Below are positions 33,088-41,660 of a DNA stretch of 64,000 bases, piece by piece. Position 1 is the stretch's first letter, and each line of letters opens with the position of its first letter. A model generated the notes under the pieces. It was not told where the DNA came from, did not search any database, and saw only the letters and a program-made list of their open reading frames with translations. Source of the stretch: Brevibacillus ruminantium (GTDB lineage Bacteria; Bacillota; Bacilli; Brevibacillales; Brevibacillaceae); the NCBI RefSeq assembly GCF_023746555.1, contig NZ_CP098755.1:1330001-1394000 (forward strand), given 5' to 3'. The translations under genes were made by a program, and so were the position numbers.

Positions 33088-34053
33088 ATGTTAACAGTCT
33101 CTTTTTTGGATATTGTCAAAGCACATAAAGATTTGCAAGGGCAGGTGACAAAAACCCCGCTGCAACATTCGGCTGCCCTGTCCGCTGCATCGGGAGCAGA
33201 AGTCTGGCTGAAGCTGGAATGCTTGCAGAAAACAGGCTCCTTTAAAGTGCGGGGAGCATTGAATAAAATTGCATCCCTGACCGAGGAGGAGCTGGCCAAA
33301 GGCGTGATTACGGCATCTGCCGGAAACCACGCCCAGGGTGTCGCGTATGCGGCTTCCCTGAAAGGGATCTCGGCGCTGATTGTCGTACCGAAGACGGCAC
33401 CGGAGACAAAAAAGGCGGGCATCATGCGCTACGGTGCGGAATTGGTCGTGCACGGAGACAATTACGATGAGGCAGAGGCCCATGCGTACCAGCTTGCTGA
33501 AGAGACAGGCAGGACGTTTGTTCATGCCTTTGAGGATGATCAGATCATCGCGGGCCAAGGTACGGTCGGCTTGGAGGCGCTGCTGGAAGAGCCTGATTTT
33601 GATACGATCATCGTTCCAGCGGGCGGCGGTGGATTGATATGCGGGATCGCGACCGCTGCCAAAGCGATCAATCCCGACGTGAAGGTAATCGGGATTCAGA
33701 CACATGCCTCGCCGCCTTGGTATTACTCGTTCCGCGCGGGCCATCTTGTCGATGTGGAGTACAGCGACTCGCTGGCTGACGGTTTGCATGGCGGCATTAC
33801 CAAAGGCAACCTCGACCTGGCGCTGAAGATCGTGGACGATATCCTGCTCGTCGAAGAAGAGCATGTCGCTCAAGCGATGTACTGGCTGGCAAAAGAGCAC
33901 CACCTGATGGTAGAGGGTTCCGGCGCTGTCGGCGTCGCCGCCCTGCTGCAAGGGGTAATCCCTGAAGTGGCAGGCAAGAAAGTGCTGAACATCGTCAGCG
34001 GCAGCAACGTAGACGCAGGCAAACTGGCCAAGCTGATCGAAAGGTACCAGTGA
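33088..34053 (+). CDS. PLP-dependent threonine/serine dehydratase family enzyme, EutB-like
   Basis: A 321-residue fold-type-II PLP enzyme with no ACT regulatory domain, so not biosynthetic IlvA. ATG 33088 has AAGGAG 9 bases upstream. The PLP Lys is in KTGSFKVRGA, substrate loop in SAGNHAQGVAYAA, the phosphate cup in PAGGGGLICGIA. The region ASPPWYYSFRAG, SLADGLHGG and VEGSGAVGVAALL resembles, from memory, the EutB/BhcB branch (hydroxyectoine or beta-hydroxyaspartate dehydratases) more than TdcB. Together with the ornithine-cyclodeaminase-family gene at 28185 it would form a dehydratase/imine-reductase pair. Plain threonine or serine ammonia-lyase remains possible. Confidence 0.82.
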   Translation: MLTVSFLDIVKAHKDLQGQVTKTPLQHSAALSAASGAEVWLKLECLQKTGSFKVRGALNKIASLTEEELAKGVITASAGNHAQGVAYAASLKGISALIVVPKTAPETKKAGIMRYGAELVVHGDNYDEAEAHAYQLAEETGRTFVHAFEDDQIIAGQGTVGLEALLEEPDFDTIIVPAGGGGLICGIATAAKAINPDVKVIGIQTHASPPWYYSFRAGHLVDVEYSDSLADGLHGGITKGNLDLALKIVDDILLVEEEHVAQAMYWLAKEHHLMVEGSGAVGVAALLQGVIPEVAGKKVLNIVSGSNVDAGKLAKLIERYQ

Positions 34054-34054
34054 G

Positions 34055-35167
34055 ATGGCACGGATTACATCGGTAGACATCTACGCCATTGCGCTGCCGC
34101 TGCTCCGTCCATTTATCATTGCGTATGACACGTTCCGCGAGATGCCGACCATTTTGGTGCGGCTGGAAACTGATGAGGGCATCGTCGGATACGGGGAGGC
34201 GACACCGGATGAGCATGTGACCGGTGAAACCTACTGGAGCACCATCGAGGTCATCAAGCATCACCTCGGTCCCGCTGTTCTCGGTGAAAACCCGTTTTCC
34301 ATCGAACGGATCCATGAAAAGATGAATCAGAAGGTAAAGGGAGTGCCAGCCGCCAAGGCGGCGATTGATATCGCCTGCCATGATCTAATGGGCAAGCTGG
34401 CGGGACAGCCGCTGTATCGATTACTTGGCGGACCTTCTCATGATAAGCTTGTGATTCCCTATGTCATGAGTATCCTGGCTCCTGAAGTGATGGCGGAAGA
34501 GGCCAAGGCTGCCGTAGCGGAAGGCTACCGCACCCTGAAGCTGAAGGTTGGGACAGATGTTTCCACCGATATTGCCCGTGTCCAAGCCGTCCGCGAGGCT
34601 GTGGGGCCAGCCATCCGACTTCGTGTCGACGTCAATCAGGGATGGGGGTACACGGCTGAAACCCTGCAGGCGCTCAAGCATTTGAAAGCAAGCGGTATTG
34701 ACTGGATCGAGCAGCCGGTGCACGCAGACGATCTGGACGGAATGGCGGATATTCGCAGCAAGACCACGATTCCAGTCATGGTGGATGAAGGCTTGCTGGG
34801 GGACAAGGAGATGCGCCAGATCATTCAAAAGAATGCGGCAGACTGGATCAATATCAAGCTGATGAAATGCGGCGGTTTGTATCCGGCAGTTCGCCTCATT
34901 CACCAAGCAGAAATGGCGCGAATCCGCACGCAGATCGGTTCCATGGTGGAATCTGCCGTGGCGACGGCGGCGGGTGCCCATCTCTCACTGGCAAAGAAAA
35001 ACGTCTGGTCCAACGAAATGGTCGGTCCCCGGATGTTTGCCAAGGACGTAGCAGCTTTCCCGATTGAAGGCGACTGTATCAAGCTCAGCGAGTCGCCGGG
35101 CCTCGGGATTGATGTAAACGAAGAGCTGCTTACAGTTTTAACGCGTTTTCACGTAAAATTGGCATAG
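34055..35167 (+). CDS. Enolase-superfamily enzyme, mandelate racemase/muconate-lactonizing type (possible epimerase)
   Basis: A 370-residue enolase-superfamily protein starting one base after the previous stop. The capping domain is N-terminal (about 1-120). The barrel carries the KxK pair Lys162/Lys164 (LKLKVG), metal ligands Asp192, Glu219 (WIEQPV) and Asp244 (VDEGLLG), and second base Lys268 (NIKLMKCGG). Lysines on both faces mark the MLE subgroup, which includes dipeptide epimerases, N-succinyl-amino-acid racemase and cis,cis-muconate lactonizing enzymes. In an operon with an M20 deacylase, epimerisation of an N-acyl amino acid or dipeptide is the most likely job. A lactonizing role is not excluded. 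Confidence 0.85.
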   Translation: MARITSVDIYAIALPLLRPFIIAYDTFREMPTILVRLETDEGIVGYGEATPDEHVTGETYWSTIEVIKHHLGPAVLGENPFSIERIHEKMNQKVKGVPAAKAAIDIACHDLMGKLAGQPLYRLLGGPSHDKLVIPYVMSILAPEVMAEEAKAAVAEGYRTLKLKVGTDVSTDIARVQAVREAVGPAIRLRVDVNQGWGYTAETLQALKHLKASGIDWIEQPVHADDLDGMADIRSKTTIPVMVDEGLLGDKEMRQIIQKNAADWINIKLMKCGGLYPAVRLIHQAEMARIRTQIGSMVESAVATAAGAHLSLAKKNVWSNEMVGPRMFAKDVAAFPIEGDCIKLSESPGLGIDVNEELLTVLTRFHVKLA

Positions 35168-35252
35168 CATAAATTCGCTCCATCGGGTACACTTTTGGGA
35201 ATAAGGAATGTGCGTGACGCCTTTCTAAATTCAGAAAAAGTGAGTGTAGACG

Positions 35253-36137
35253 ATGGAGCTTCGTAATTTAAGGACCTTTCAGGTCGTCGCCGAACATCTG
35301 AATTTGACCAAAGCTGCCGAGCATCTGGGGTACAGCCAGCCGACCATCACCCTGCAGATTCAGGCGCTGGAAAGAGAGCTGGGACACTCTCTGTTGAACC
35401 GGGTGGGGAAAAAAACCTTTCTCACACCGGCAGGCAAGATCGTCAATCAGTACACGGAGCAGCTTTTTTCTGTCATCCAGCTCATGGAGGAAGAGCTGAA
35501 CCAGCTCAATAATCCCTTTGGGAATCTGGTGGTGGCTGCGCCGGAATTTTACTGTACGCAGTACATGCCGCAGATGCTCAAGTCCTATTTGGACATGCAT
35601 CCGCAGGTTAATCTGCAGGTGATTTCCTGCAACAGTCAGGAGACCCTCCGAAAAGTGCTGAACCACGAAGCAGACGTCGGGATCATCGCCGGGAAATGTG
35701 AGGTGCCGGATATCCATGCAACCGTCGTGGATCTGGAAGCCTTCGCCCTCGTGGCGACGCCGAAGATGGTTGCGGGCCGCAGCCTATCTGAGGTATTGGA
35801 CCGCTTTCCGTTCTTGTCCTATCAGGAAGGGTGCAACCTGGACGGATTTATCAGCCAGTGTCTGTCAGAGATCAGCTATTCTCCTTCCTCTGTAATCAAA
35901 TGCACCAGTGAGGAGACGATCAAGCGAGCCGTGCTGAATCAAACGGGGGTAGCCTTTCTCAGTACCGCTTTGGTCGAGGCAGAGCTCAAATCGGGCTCTC
36001 TCAAAGAGCTGCACAGGTTCACGGAGCGGGCGGAAACGTCGGTGATCTGTCTGGACCGGCGAAAAGAGGAGGCCGCGATCCAAACCTTCGCCGAGCTTGT
36101 GGGGGACGTATGGCAAAGTGTAAGAGAATACGAGTAG
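35253..36137 (+). CDS. LysR-family transcriptional regulator
   Basis: A 294-residue LysR protein, ATG 35253. The winged helix is in the first 65 residues (MELRNLRTFQVVAEHLNLTK, LGYSQPTITLQIQALERELG). The effector domain spans about 90-290 (NLVVAAPEFYCTQYMPQMLKSYL, HPQVNLQVISCNSQE). It is the last gene of the run beginning at 28185 and has the same strand, with 85 bases before it that could hold its own promoter. It is the obvious candidate to control the operon, perhaps at the palindromes at 28090 or 30414. A terminator begins right after its stop. Confidence 0.9.
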   Translation: MELRNLRTFQVVAEHLNLTKAAEHLGYSQPTITLQIQALERELGHSLLNRVGKKTFLTPAGKIVNQYTEQLFSVIQLMEEELNQLNNPFGNLVVAAPEFYCTQYMPQMLKSYLDMHPQVNLQVISCNSQETLRKVLNHEADVGIIAGKCEVPDIHATVVDLEAFALVATPKMVAGRSLSEVLDRFPFLSYQEGCNLDGFISQCLSEISYSPSSVIKCTSEETIKRAVLNQTGVAFLSTALVEAELKSGSLKELHRFTERAETSVICLDRRKEEAAIQTFAELVGDVWQSVREYE

Positions 36138-36171
36138 ATGCTCCGCCAATAACGAGGCGGGGCATTTTTTT
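36138..36171 (+). terminator. Terminator after the LysR gene
   Basis: ATGCTCCGCC pairs with GGCGGGGCAT (one G-U) around AATAACGA, followed by six T. It closes the 28-36 kb operon. Confidence 0.9.
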
Positions 36172-36236
36172 ACAATCCATTGCCTTTTTCTCCCAGACAT
36201 TGTTTCTTTCCGATTTGTCATATACATGTAAAGAGT

Positions 36237-36265
36237 TTGACTATTCTGGCGTATACAGGTATAAT
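36237..36265 (+). promoter_or_regulatory. SigA promoter of the ROK regulator
   Basis: TTGACT (36237-36242), 17 bases, TATAAT (36260-36265): a close match to the consensus and the strongest promoter seen in the window. Transcription would begin near 36272. Confidence 0.85.
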
Positions 36266-36277
36266 TTGGATAACTTT

Positions 36278-36296
36278 GTTAGTTAGGTTAACTAAC
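36278..36296 (+). promoter_or_regulatory. Operator palindrome just downstream of the ROK promoter
   Basis: GTTAGTTA-GGT-TAACTAAC is a perfect 8-bp inverted repeat with a 3-base centre. It covers about +6 to +25 of the transcript, a position typical for repression, and precedes the ROK repressor gene. Its GTTAG/CTAAC arms recall XylR-type ROK operators. Confidence 0.75.
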
Positions 36297-36319
36297 TCTC
36301 TGGTGGTGATTGGCGAGGC

Positions 36320-37498
36320 GTGCGTTCTACCAATAGAACCGGCAGCAGCAAACTTGTCAAGAAATTGAATAAAGAAGAGATTTTGCAACAGGTTATCACA
36401 CACGGGCAAATATCCCGAGCGGATATCTCCAAGCAGACGAAATTGAGCCGCCCTTGTGTCTCCGCTCTCGTGGAAGAGATGATTCGGGAAGGCCTCCTGT
36501 ACGAGGTGGGCATGGGAGACTCCCGCGGCGGCCGCAAGCCGATCCTGCTGGAGTATAACTACCAAGCCTACGCCATTGCCGGAGCCGTATTCGATGGCTC
36601 CACACTGGATATGGCGATTGCGGATCTCAAGGGACAGTTTCTGGCGCGCTTTCAGAAAAGACTGTCACTCCCGGCTCAGGGAGAATTCGTCATCGAAGAG
36701 CTGACACAAGGGCTGGATCGTCTGATGCAGGAGTGCGGCTTGGAAAAGGACCGCCTGCTCGGGATCGGTGTCGGCTTGCCCGGTGTGACCCAGCGCGGAA
36801 GCGGCACCGTCAGCTTTTCGCCAAGCACAGGCTGGATGGGCTCACCGATTCAGCAGACGATTGAGGAGCGGCTTGGTTTGCCCGTCATCATAGACAATGA
36901 CGTAAATATGATGACGCTGGGTGAATACGTCCGCGGGGTAGGTGTCGGTCACGCCACTGTGGTGTACATATACGTGGGGACAGGAATCGGCTCCGGCATT
37001 ATCCTGGACGGTCAATTTTACCGGGGGAGCCGGGAGGCCGCAGGTGAAATCGGCTTCATGATGATCGGTCCCGATCACGTACGAAGAGACGGCGCGTCAG
37101 GGGTCTTCGAAACGCATTACTCTGCACCCGGCATTGCCAGCATGGCCAAGGGATTTCTCTCTGACCTTCAGGAAGGTTCGAGTGTCATAGAAGCGCTGAT
37201 TCGCTGCTCACGGGAGGAACATGCAGAAGCGGTCAAACTTCTGGATGACGTATACCGGCACTGGGCATACGGAATGGCCAATATTGTCAGCATTCTGAAC
37301 CCGGAGCTGCTGATCCTGAGCGGGGAGATGGTCCATATCGATGAAAAAGGGGTGAAGCGCATACACGATTGGCTGACCGAGTGGGTACCGGTTGCGCCTC
37401 GTCTGGAAAAGGCCAGTCTCGGCCAGCAGGCAGGTCTCATTGGTGCCGTCCACAGCGTATTGGAGGCTTTTCCGTCTACAAGACTGCTGGACAGGTAG
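36320..37498 (+). CDS. ROK-family transcriptional repressor (XylR/NagC type)
   Basis: A 392-residue regulator starting at GTG 36320 after GGCGAGG. Residues about 12-75 form the MarR-like winged helix (LNKEEILQQVITHGQISRADISKQTKLSRPCVSALVEEM). The ROK sugar-binding domain follows (VGLPGVT, DNDVNMMTLGEYVRG, YVGTGIGSGIILDG, REAAGEIGFMM). The usual zinc motif CxCGxxGCxE is replaced by DGASGVFETHYS, so the structural zinc site is lost, as in some other repressors of the family. It is probably autoregulated at the operator at 36278 and is followed at once by the transporter and deacetylase genes it should control. The effector is likely an amino sugar or its phosphate. Confidence 0.88.
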   Translation: MRSTNRTGSSKLVKKLNKEEILQQVITHGQISRADISKQTKLSRPCVSALVEEMIREGLLYEVGMGDSRGGRKPILLEYNYQAYAIAGAVFDGSTLDMAIADLKGQFLARFQKRLSLPAQGEFVIEELTQGLDRLMQECGLEKDRLLGIGVGLPGVTQRGSGTVSFSPSTGWMGSPIQQTIEERLGLPVIIDNDVNMMTLGEYVRGVGVGHATVVYIYVGTGIGSGIILDGQFYRGSREAAGEIGFMMIGPDHVRRDGASGVFETHYSAPGIASMAKGFLSDLQEGSSVIEALIRCSREEHAEAVKLLDDVYRHWAYGMANIVSILNPELLILSGEMVHIDEKGVKRIHDWLTEWVPVAPRLEKASLGQQAGLIGAVHSVLEAFPSTRLLDR

Positions 37499-37500
37499 AG

Positions 37501-37542
37501 AAGCGGTGCAAAAAGGGAGTTTCTCATGTTTGCACCCGCTTT
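37501..37542. other. Stem-loop between the ROK gene and the solute-binding protein
   Basis: AAGCGG-TGCAAA pairs with TTTGCA-C-CCGCTT around a 16-base loop. It is followed by A rather than T residues, so on the + strand it is more likely an RNA processing or stability element than a terminator. Confidence 0.45.
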
Positions 37543-37565
37543 GAGAAAAAAAGGGGGAGTTTGTT

Positions 37566-38699
37566 TTGAAAAAGTCCAACAGCACTTTGAAAAAATGGAT
37601 GCGCGGCGTGTTTGCCAGCTCTCTGGCCCTGACCGTTGCTGCTTGCTCCGGCGGCGGACAGTCTGAGCAGACCAAACCGGCGGATAATTCCGGCAACCAG
37701 CCAGCTCCGTCCGGTGGTGACGCGAAGCCGGCAGAGCCGGAAGGCGATCAAAAGATCATTGTCTACACGGCTCGCGACAAAAATATTTTCGAAATTGTCC
37801 TGCCCAAGTTTAAAGAAAAGTACCCGAATATCGAAGTGGAGACGCTGGAGATGGGCGCGCAGCAAATTCTGGAGCGCGTCCGCGCGGAAAAAGCCAACCC
37901 GCAGGCCGATTTCTGGTGGGGCGGCACGCAGTCGGCACTGAGCACTGCAGCAGATGAGGGTTTGCTGGAAGCATACAAGCCAACCTTTGCAGACAAGATT
38001 CCGGATTTGTACAAAGATCCGCAGGACCGCTGGTATGGAGAAATGCTGCTGCCTGAGGTCATCATGTACAACTCGGAGGCGCTGAAGCCGGAAGAAGCCC
38101 CGCAAGACTGGGATGAGCTTGTCGATCCCAAGTTCAAGGATAAAATCGTGATCCGCAACGTCCTCCAATCGGGAACGATGAGGACCATCTACTCCGCCAT
38201 GATCTACCGCCAAGGACCAGACACCCCGGAAAAAGGCTACGAGTGGCTCAAAAAGCTGGACGCCAACACCAAGGAATACACCCAAGACCCAACCAACCTC
38301 TACCTCAAGCTCGACCGTCAGGAAGGCGTCATTTCTCTGTGGAACCTGCAGGACGTACTGATTCAGAGCAAGCAAAATAACCATCCGTATGACTTTATCT
38401 ATCCGAAGAGCGGCGCCCCGATTCTCGTTGACGGTGTCGGCCTGGTAAAAGGCGCGAAAAATGCTGAGGCTGCCAAGAAGTTTTACGAATTCCTGTTCAG
38501 CCCGGAAATCGCTGCACAGCTTGCCAAGGAACGCTATCAATTCCCATCTCGCACGGATATCAGCAAAGACGATCTGCCTGACTTCATGAAAAATCTGGAC
38601 CTCAAACCGCTGGAGCTGGATTGGAGCGTCATGGCCCAAAAGGAAAAAGAATGGATGCAGCATTGGGACGAAAACATCAAAGGCAAAGGGAAAAAATAA
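37566..38699 (+). CDS. ABC transporter solute-binding lipoprotein, Fe3+/AfuA type
   Basis: A 377-residue lipoprotein starting at TTG 37566 after AGGGGGAG. The signal ends in lipobox LTVAAC, followed by a Pro/Gly/Ser linker. The mature part is a type-II binding protein (IIVYTARDKNIFEIVLPKF, FWWGGTQSALSTAADEGLL, YNSEALKPEEAPQDWDELVDP). This family carries ferric iron, thiamine, aminoethylphosphonate or, in Actinobacillus AfuA, sugar phosphates. The conserved Tyr pair of iron binders is not evident to me. With ROK, a kinase and deacetylases around it, a phosphorylated or charged sugar derivative is more likely than iron. A hairpin follows the gene. Confidence 0.87.
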   Translation: MKKSNSTLKKWMRGVFASSLALTVAACSGGGQSEQTKPADNSGNQPAPSGGDAKPAEPEGDQKIIVYTARDKNIFEIVLPKFKEKYPNIEVETLEMGAQQILERVRAEKANPQADFWWGGTQSALSTAADEGLLEAYKPTFADKIPDLYKDPQDRWYGEMLLPEVIMYNSEALKPEEAPQDWDELVDPKFKDKIVIRNVLQSGTMRTIYSAMIYRQGPDTPEKGYEWLKKLDANTKEYTQDPTNLYLKLDRQEGVISLWNLQDVLIQSKQNNHPYDFIYPKSGAPILVDGVGLVKGAKNAEAAKKFYEFLFSPEIAAQLAKERYQFPSRTDISKDDLPDFMKNLDLKPLELDWSVMAQKEKEWMQHWDENIKGKGKK

Positions 38700-38718
38700 C
38701 CGGTTGCAGCAGAGAAGA

Positions 38719-38751
38719 CCAGGCGGGGCGGCTTTCGACCACTCCGTCTGG
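38719..38751 (+). other. Intercistronic stem-loop after the solute-binding protein
   Basis: A 13-base stem, CCAGGCGGGGCGG with CCACTCCGTCTGG (two G-U, one mismatch), closes a 7-base loop. It lacks a T-run. Such hairpins after binding-protein genes usually raise their mRNA level over the membrane subunits. Confidence 0.6.
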
Positions 38752-38811
38752 CCTTATCTTGGACGTAATCCCTATGCGATTGCGTTGACCGGGCTTGAGG
38801 GAGGACACCTG

Positions 38812-39888
<1,077 letters not shown>

Positions 39889-39900
39889 GGAGGAGGAGCG

Positions 39901-41628
39901 ATGAAAGCAGAGCTGCAGCCGAGATCTGCACCCGCCAGGCGAATGTCGTTGACCGCTTCACCGGCGTTTGTGTACGTACTGGTATCTCCGTTGTTTTTGA
40001 TTTTGCTGGCGTACGTGATTTATCCGCTATGGGAGACGTTTGTCGCCAGTATCCAGGTTGAGGGAGAGACGACGTGGAAAAACTACATCCGCTTCTTCAG
40101 CCTGGAGCACACAGCCAATCTGGAAGCGCTGTGGACCAGCATTTATATCTCTGTTTTAAGCGTCATCACCTGCGGGATTGTCGGCGTGACGATGGCTTTC
40201 CTGCTGGAGCGGTACGAATTTCCCGGACGCAAGATCCTCTCTGTACTGGTGTTGGTGCCGATGGCCCTGCCGCCGCTGATCGGCGTGTTGTCGTTTACTT
40301 TTCTGTACGGAGAGAGCGGGATTTTCCCCCGCGCGCTCAAAGAGCTTTTTGGACTGGCGCAGGTGCCCTTTTCCTTAAAAGGGATATGGGGCGTGGTCGT
40401 GGTCCACACCTTTACGATGTACACCTATTTCTTCATGACGGCCTCAGCGGCGATCAAGGGCCTCGACCCGTCGCTTGAAGAGGCGGCAGCGAGCCTCGGA
40501 GCCGGACGCCTAACGGTTTGGAGACGCGTCATCCTGCCGATGCTGACTCCGGCGCTGGTGGCGTCGTCGCTTCTGGTCTTCATGATCTCCATGGCTTCCT
40601 ACACCGCTCCGTTGATTTTTGGGATTGATCGGACGATGACCATGCAGATTTACCTGTCACGCACCAATGGCGATCTGGACATGGCCGCAGCGCAGTCGAC
40701 GATTCTCTCGATCGTCTCCGTCGCCTTCCTGCTGTTGATGCGCTGGTATCAGGGAGCGCGCAATTATCAGAATCTGAGCAAAGGCATCAGCGTACACCGA
40801 ACGGAAATCACCAGCAAGACTGGCCGCTATATCTCGATGGTACTGGCCTTTCTGGGAGTCGTGATCTTGATGCTGCCGATCCTCGTGCTGGTGCTGATTT
40901 CCTTCTCTGTAGACGGCACCTGGACTGTTCAGATTTTGCCGCCGAAATATACGCTGGATCACTACCTCGACCTGTTTACCGACAAAAAGACCTGGCGTCC
41001 GATCATGAACAGTTTGCAGCTCAGCGGCATTGCGACGATCGGGATTGTCCTGTTTGGAGTGGCGGCGGCATACGCGATGGTTCGCATGCGCTTTCGCGGG
41101 AAAACCCTGTTAGACGTGCTGATCATGCTGCCTTGGGCACTGCCTGGCACCGTGGTTGCCGTCAATTTGATCGCAGCCTTCAGCGAGCCGACGGTATTCA
41201 GCTTTAATCAGGTGTTGATCGGCACCTTCTGGATCATACCGCTGGCCTACTTTGTCCGCCATCTGCCCCTGGTCTTCCGCTCCACCTCGGCGACCCTGAT
41301 GCAGATGGACCCGTCTGTCGAGGAGGCAGCCCGCAATCTGGGAGCATCGTGGTGGTACAGCTTTCGCCGGGTCGTGTTTCCGATGGCATTTGCCGGGATT
41401 TTGGCCGGGACGCTGCTGGCATTTGTCCAGTGTATCGGGGAGTTCGTCGCGTCCATCCTGATCTTTACGCCGCGGACGACACCGCTCTCCGTGGCGATTT
41501 TCCAGAGGATGTATTCATTTGAATTCGGCACCGCATGCGCGTACGGAGTGTTGCAGATCGCTGTCATCATCATCGTACTCTTCATCTCCAGAAAATTGAC
41601 CGGCGACAATGCAAGCTCTGCTGTCTAG
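39901..41628 (+). CDS. ABC transporter permease, fused double-domain FbpB/AfuB type
   Basis: A 575-residue permease with about 12 membrane segments in two homologous halves. Each half ends in an EAA coupling loop: EEAAASLGAGRLTVWRRVILP in the first, EEAARNLGASWWYSFRRVVFP in the second. The single fused permease is the norm for Fe3+/AfuABC-type importers. ATG 39901 follows GGAGGAGCG, 12 bases after the ATPase stop. With the binding protein and ATPase it makes a complete importer. The next gene starts 32 bases downstream, supporting one long transcript to 51.3 kb. Confidence 0.93.
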   Translation: MKAELQPRSAPARRMSLTASPAFVYVLVSPLFLILLAYVIYPLWETFVASIQVEGETTWKNYIRFFSLEHTANLEALWTSIYISVLSVITCGIVGVTMAFLLERYEFPGRKILSVLVLVPMALPPLIGVLSFTFLYGESGIFPRALKELFGLAQVPFSLKGIWGVVVVHTFTMYTYFFMTASAAIKGLDPSLEEAAASLGAGRLTVWRRVILPMLTPALVASSLLVFMISMASYTAPLIFGIDRTMTMQIYLSRTNGDLDMAAAQSTILSIVSVAFLLLMRWYQGARNYQNLSKGISVHRTEITSKTGRYISMVLAFLGVVILMLPILVLVLISFSVDGTWTVQILPPKYTLDHYLDLFTDKKTWRPIMNSLQLSGIATIGIVLFGVAAAYAMVRMRFRGKTLLDVLIMLPWALPGTVVAVNLIAAFSEPTVFSFNQVLIGTFWIIPLAYFVRHLPLVFRSTSATLMQMDPSVEEAARNLGASWWYSFRRVVFPMAFAGILAGTLLAFVQCIGEFVASILIFTPRTTPLSVAIFQRMYSFEFGTACAYGVLQIAVIIIVLFISRKLTGDNASSAV

Positions 41629-41660
41629 GCAGGCGGATGCCGGCAAAGGAGGAGCTTTGC

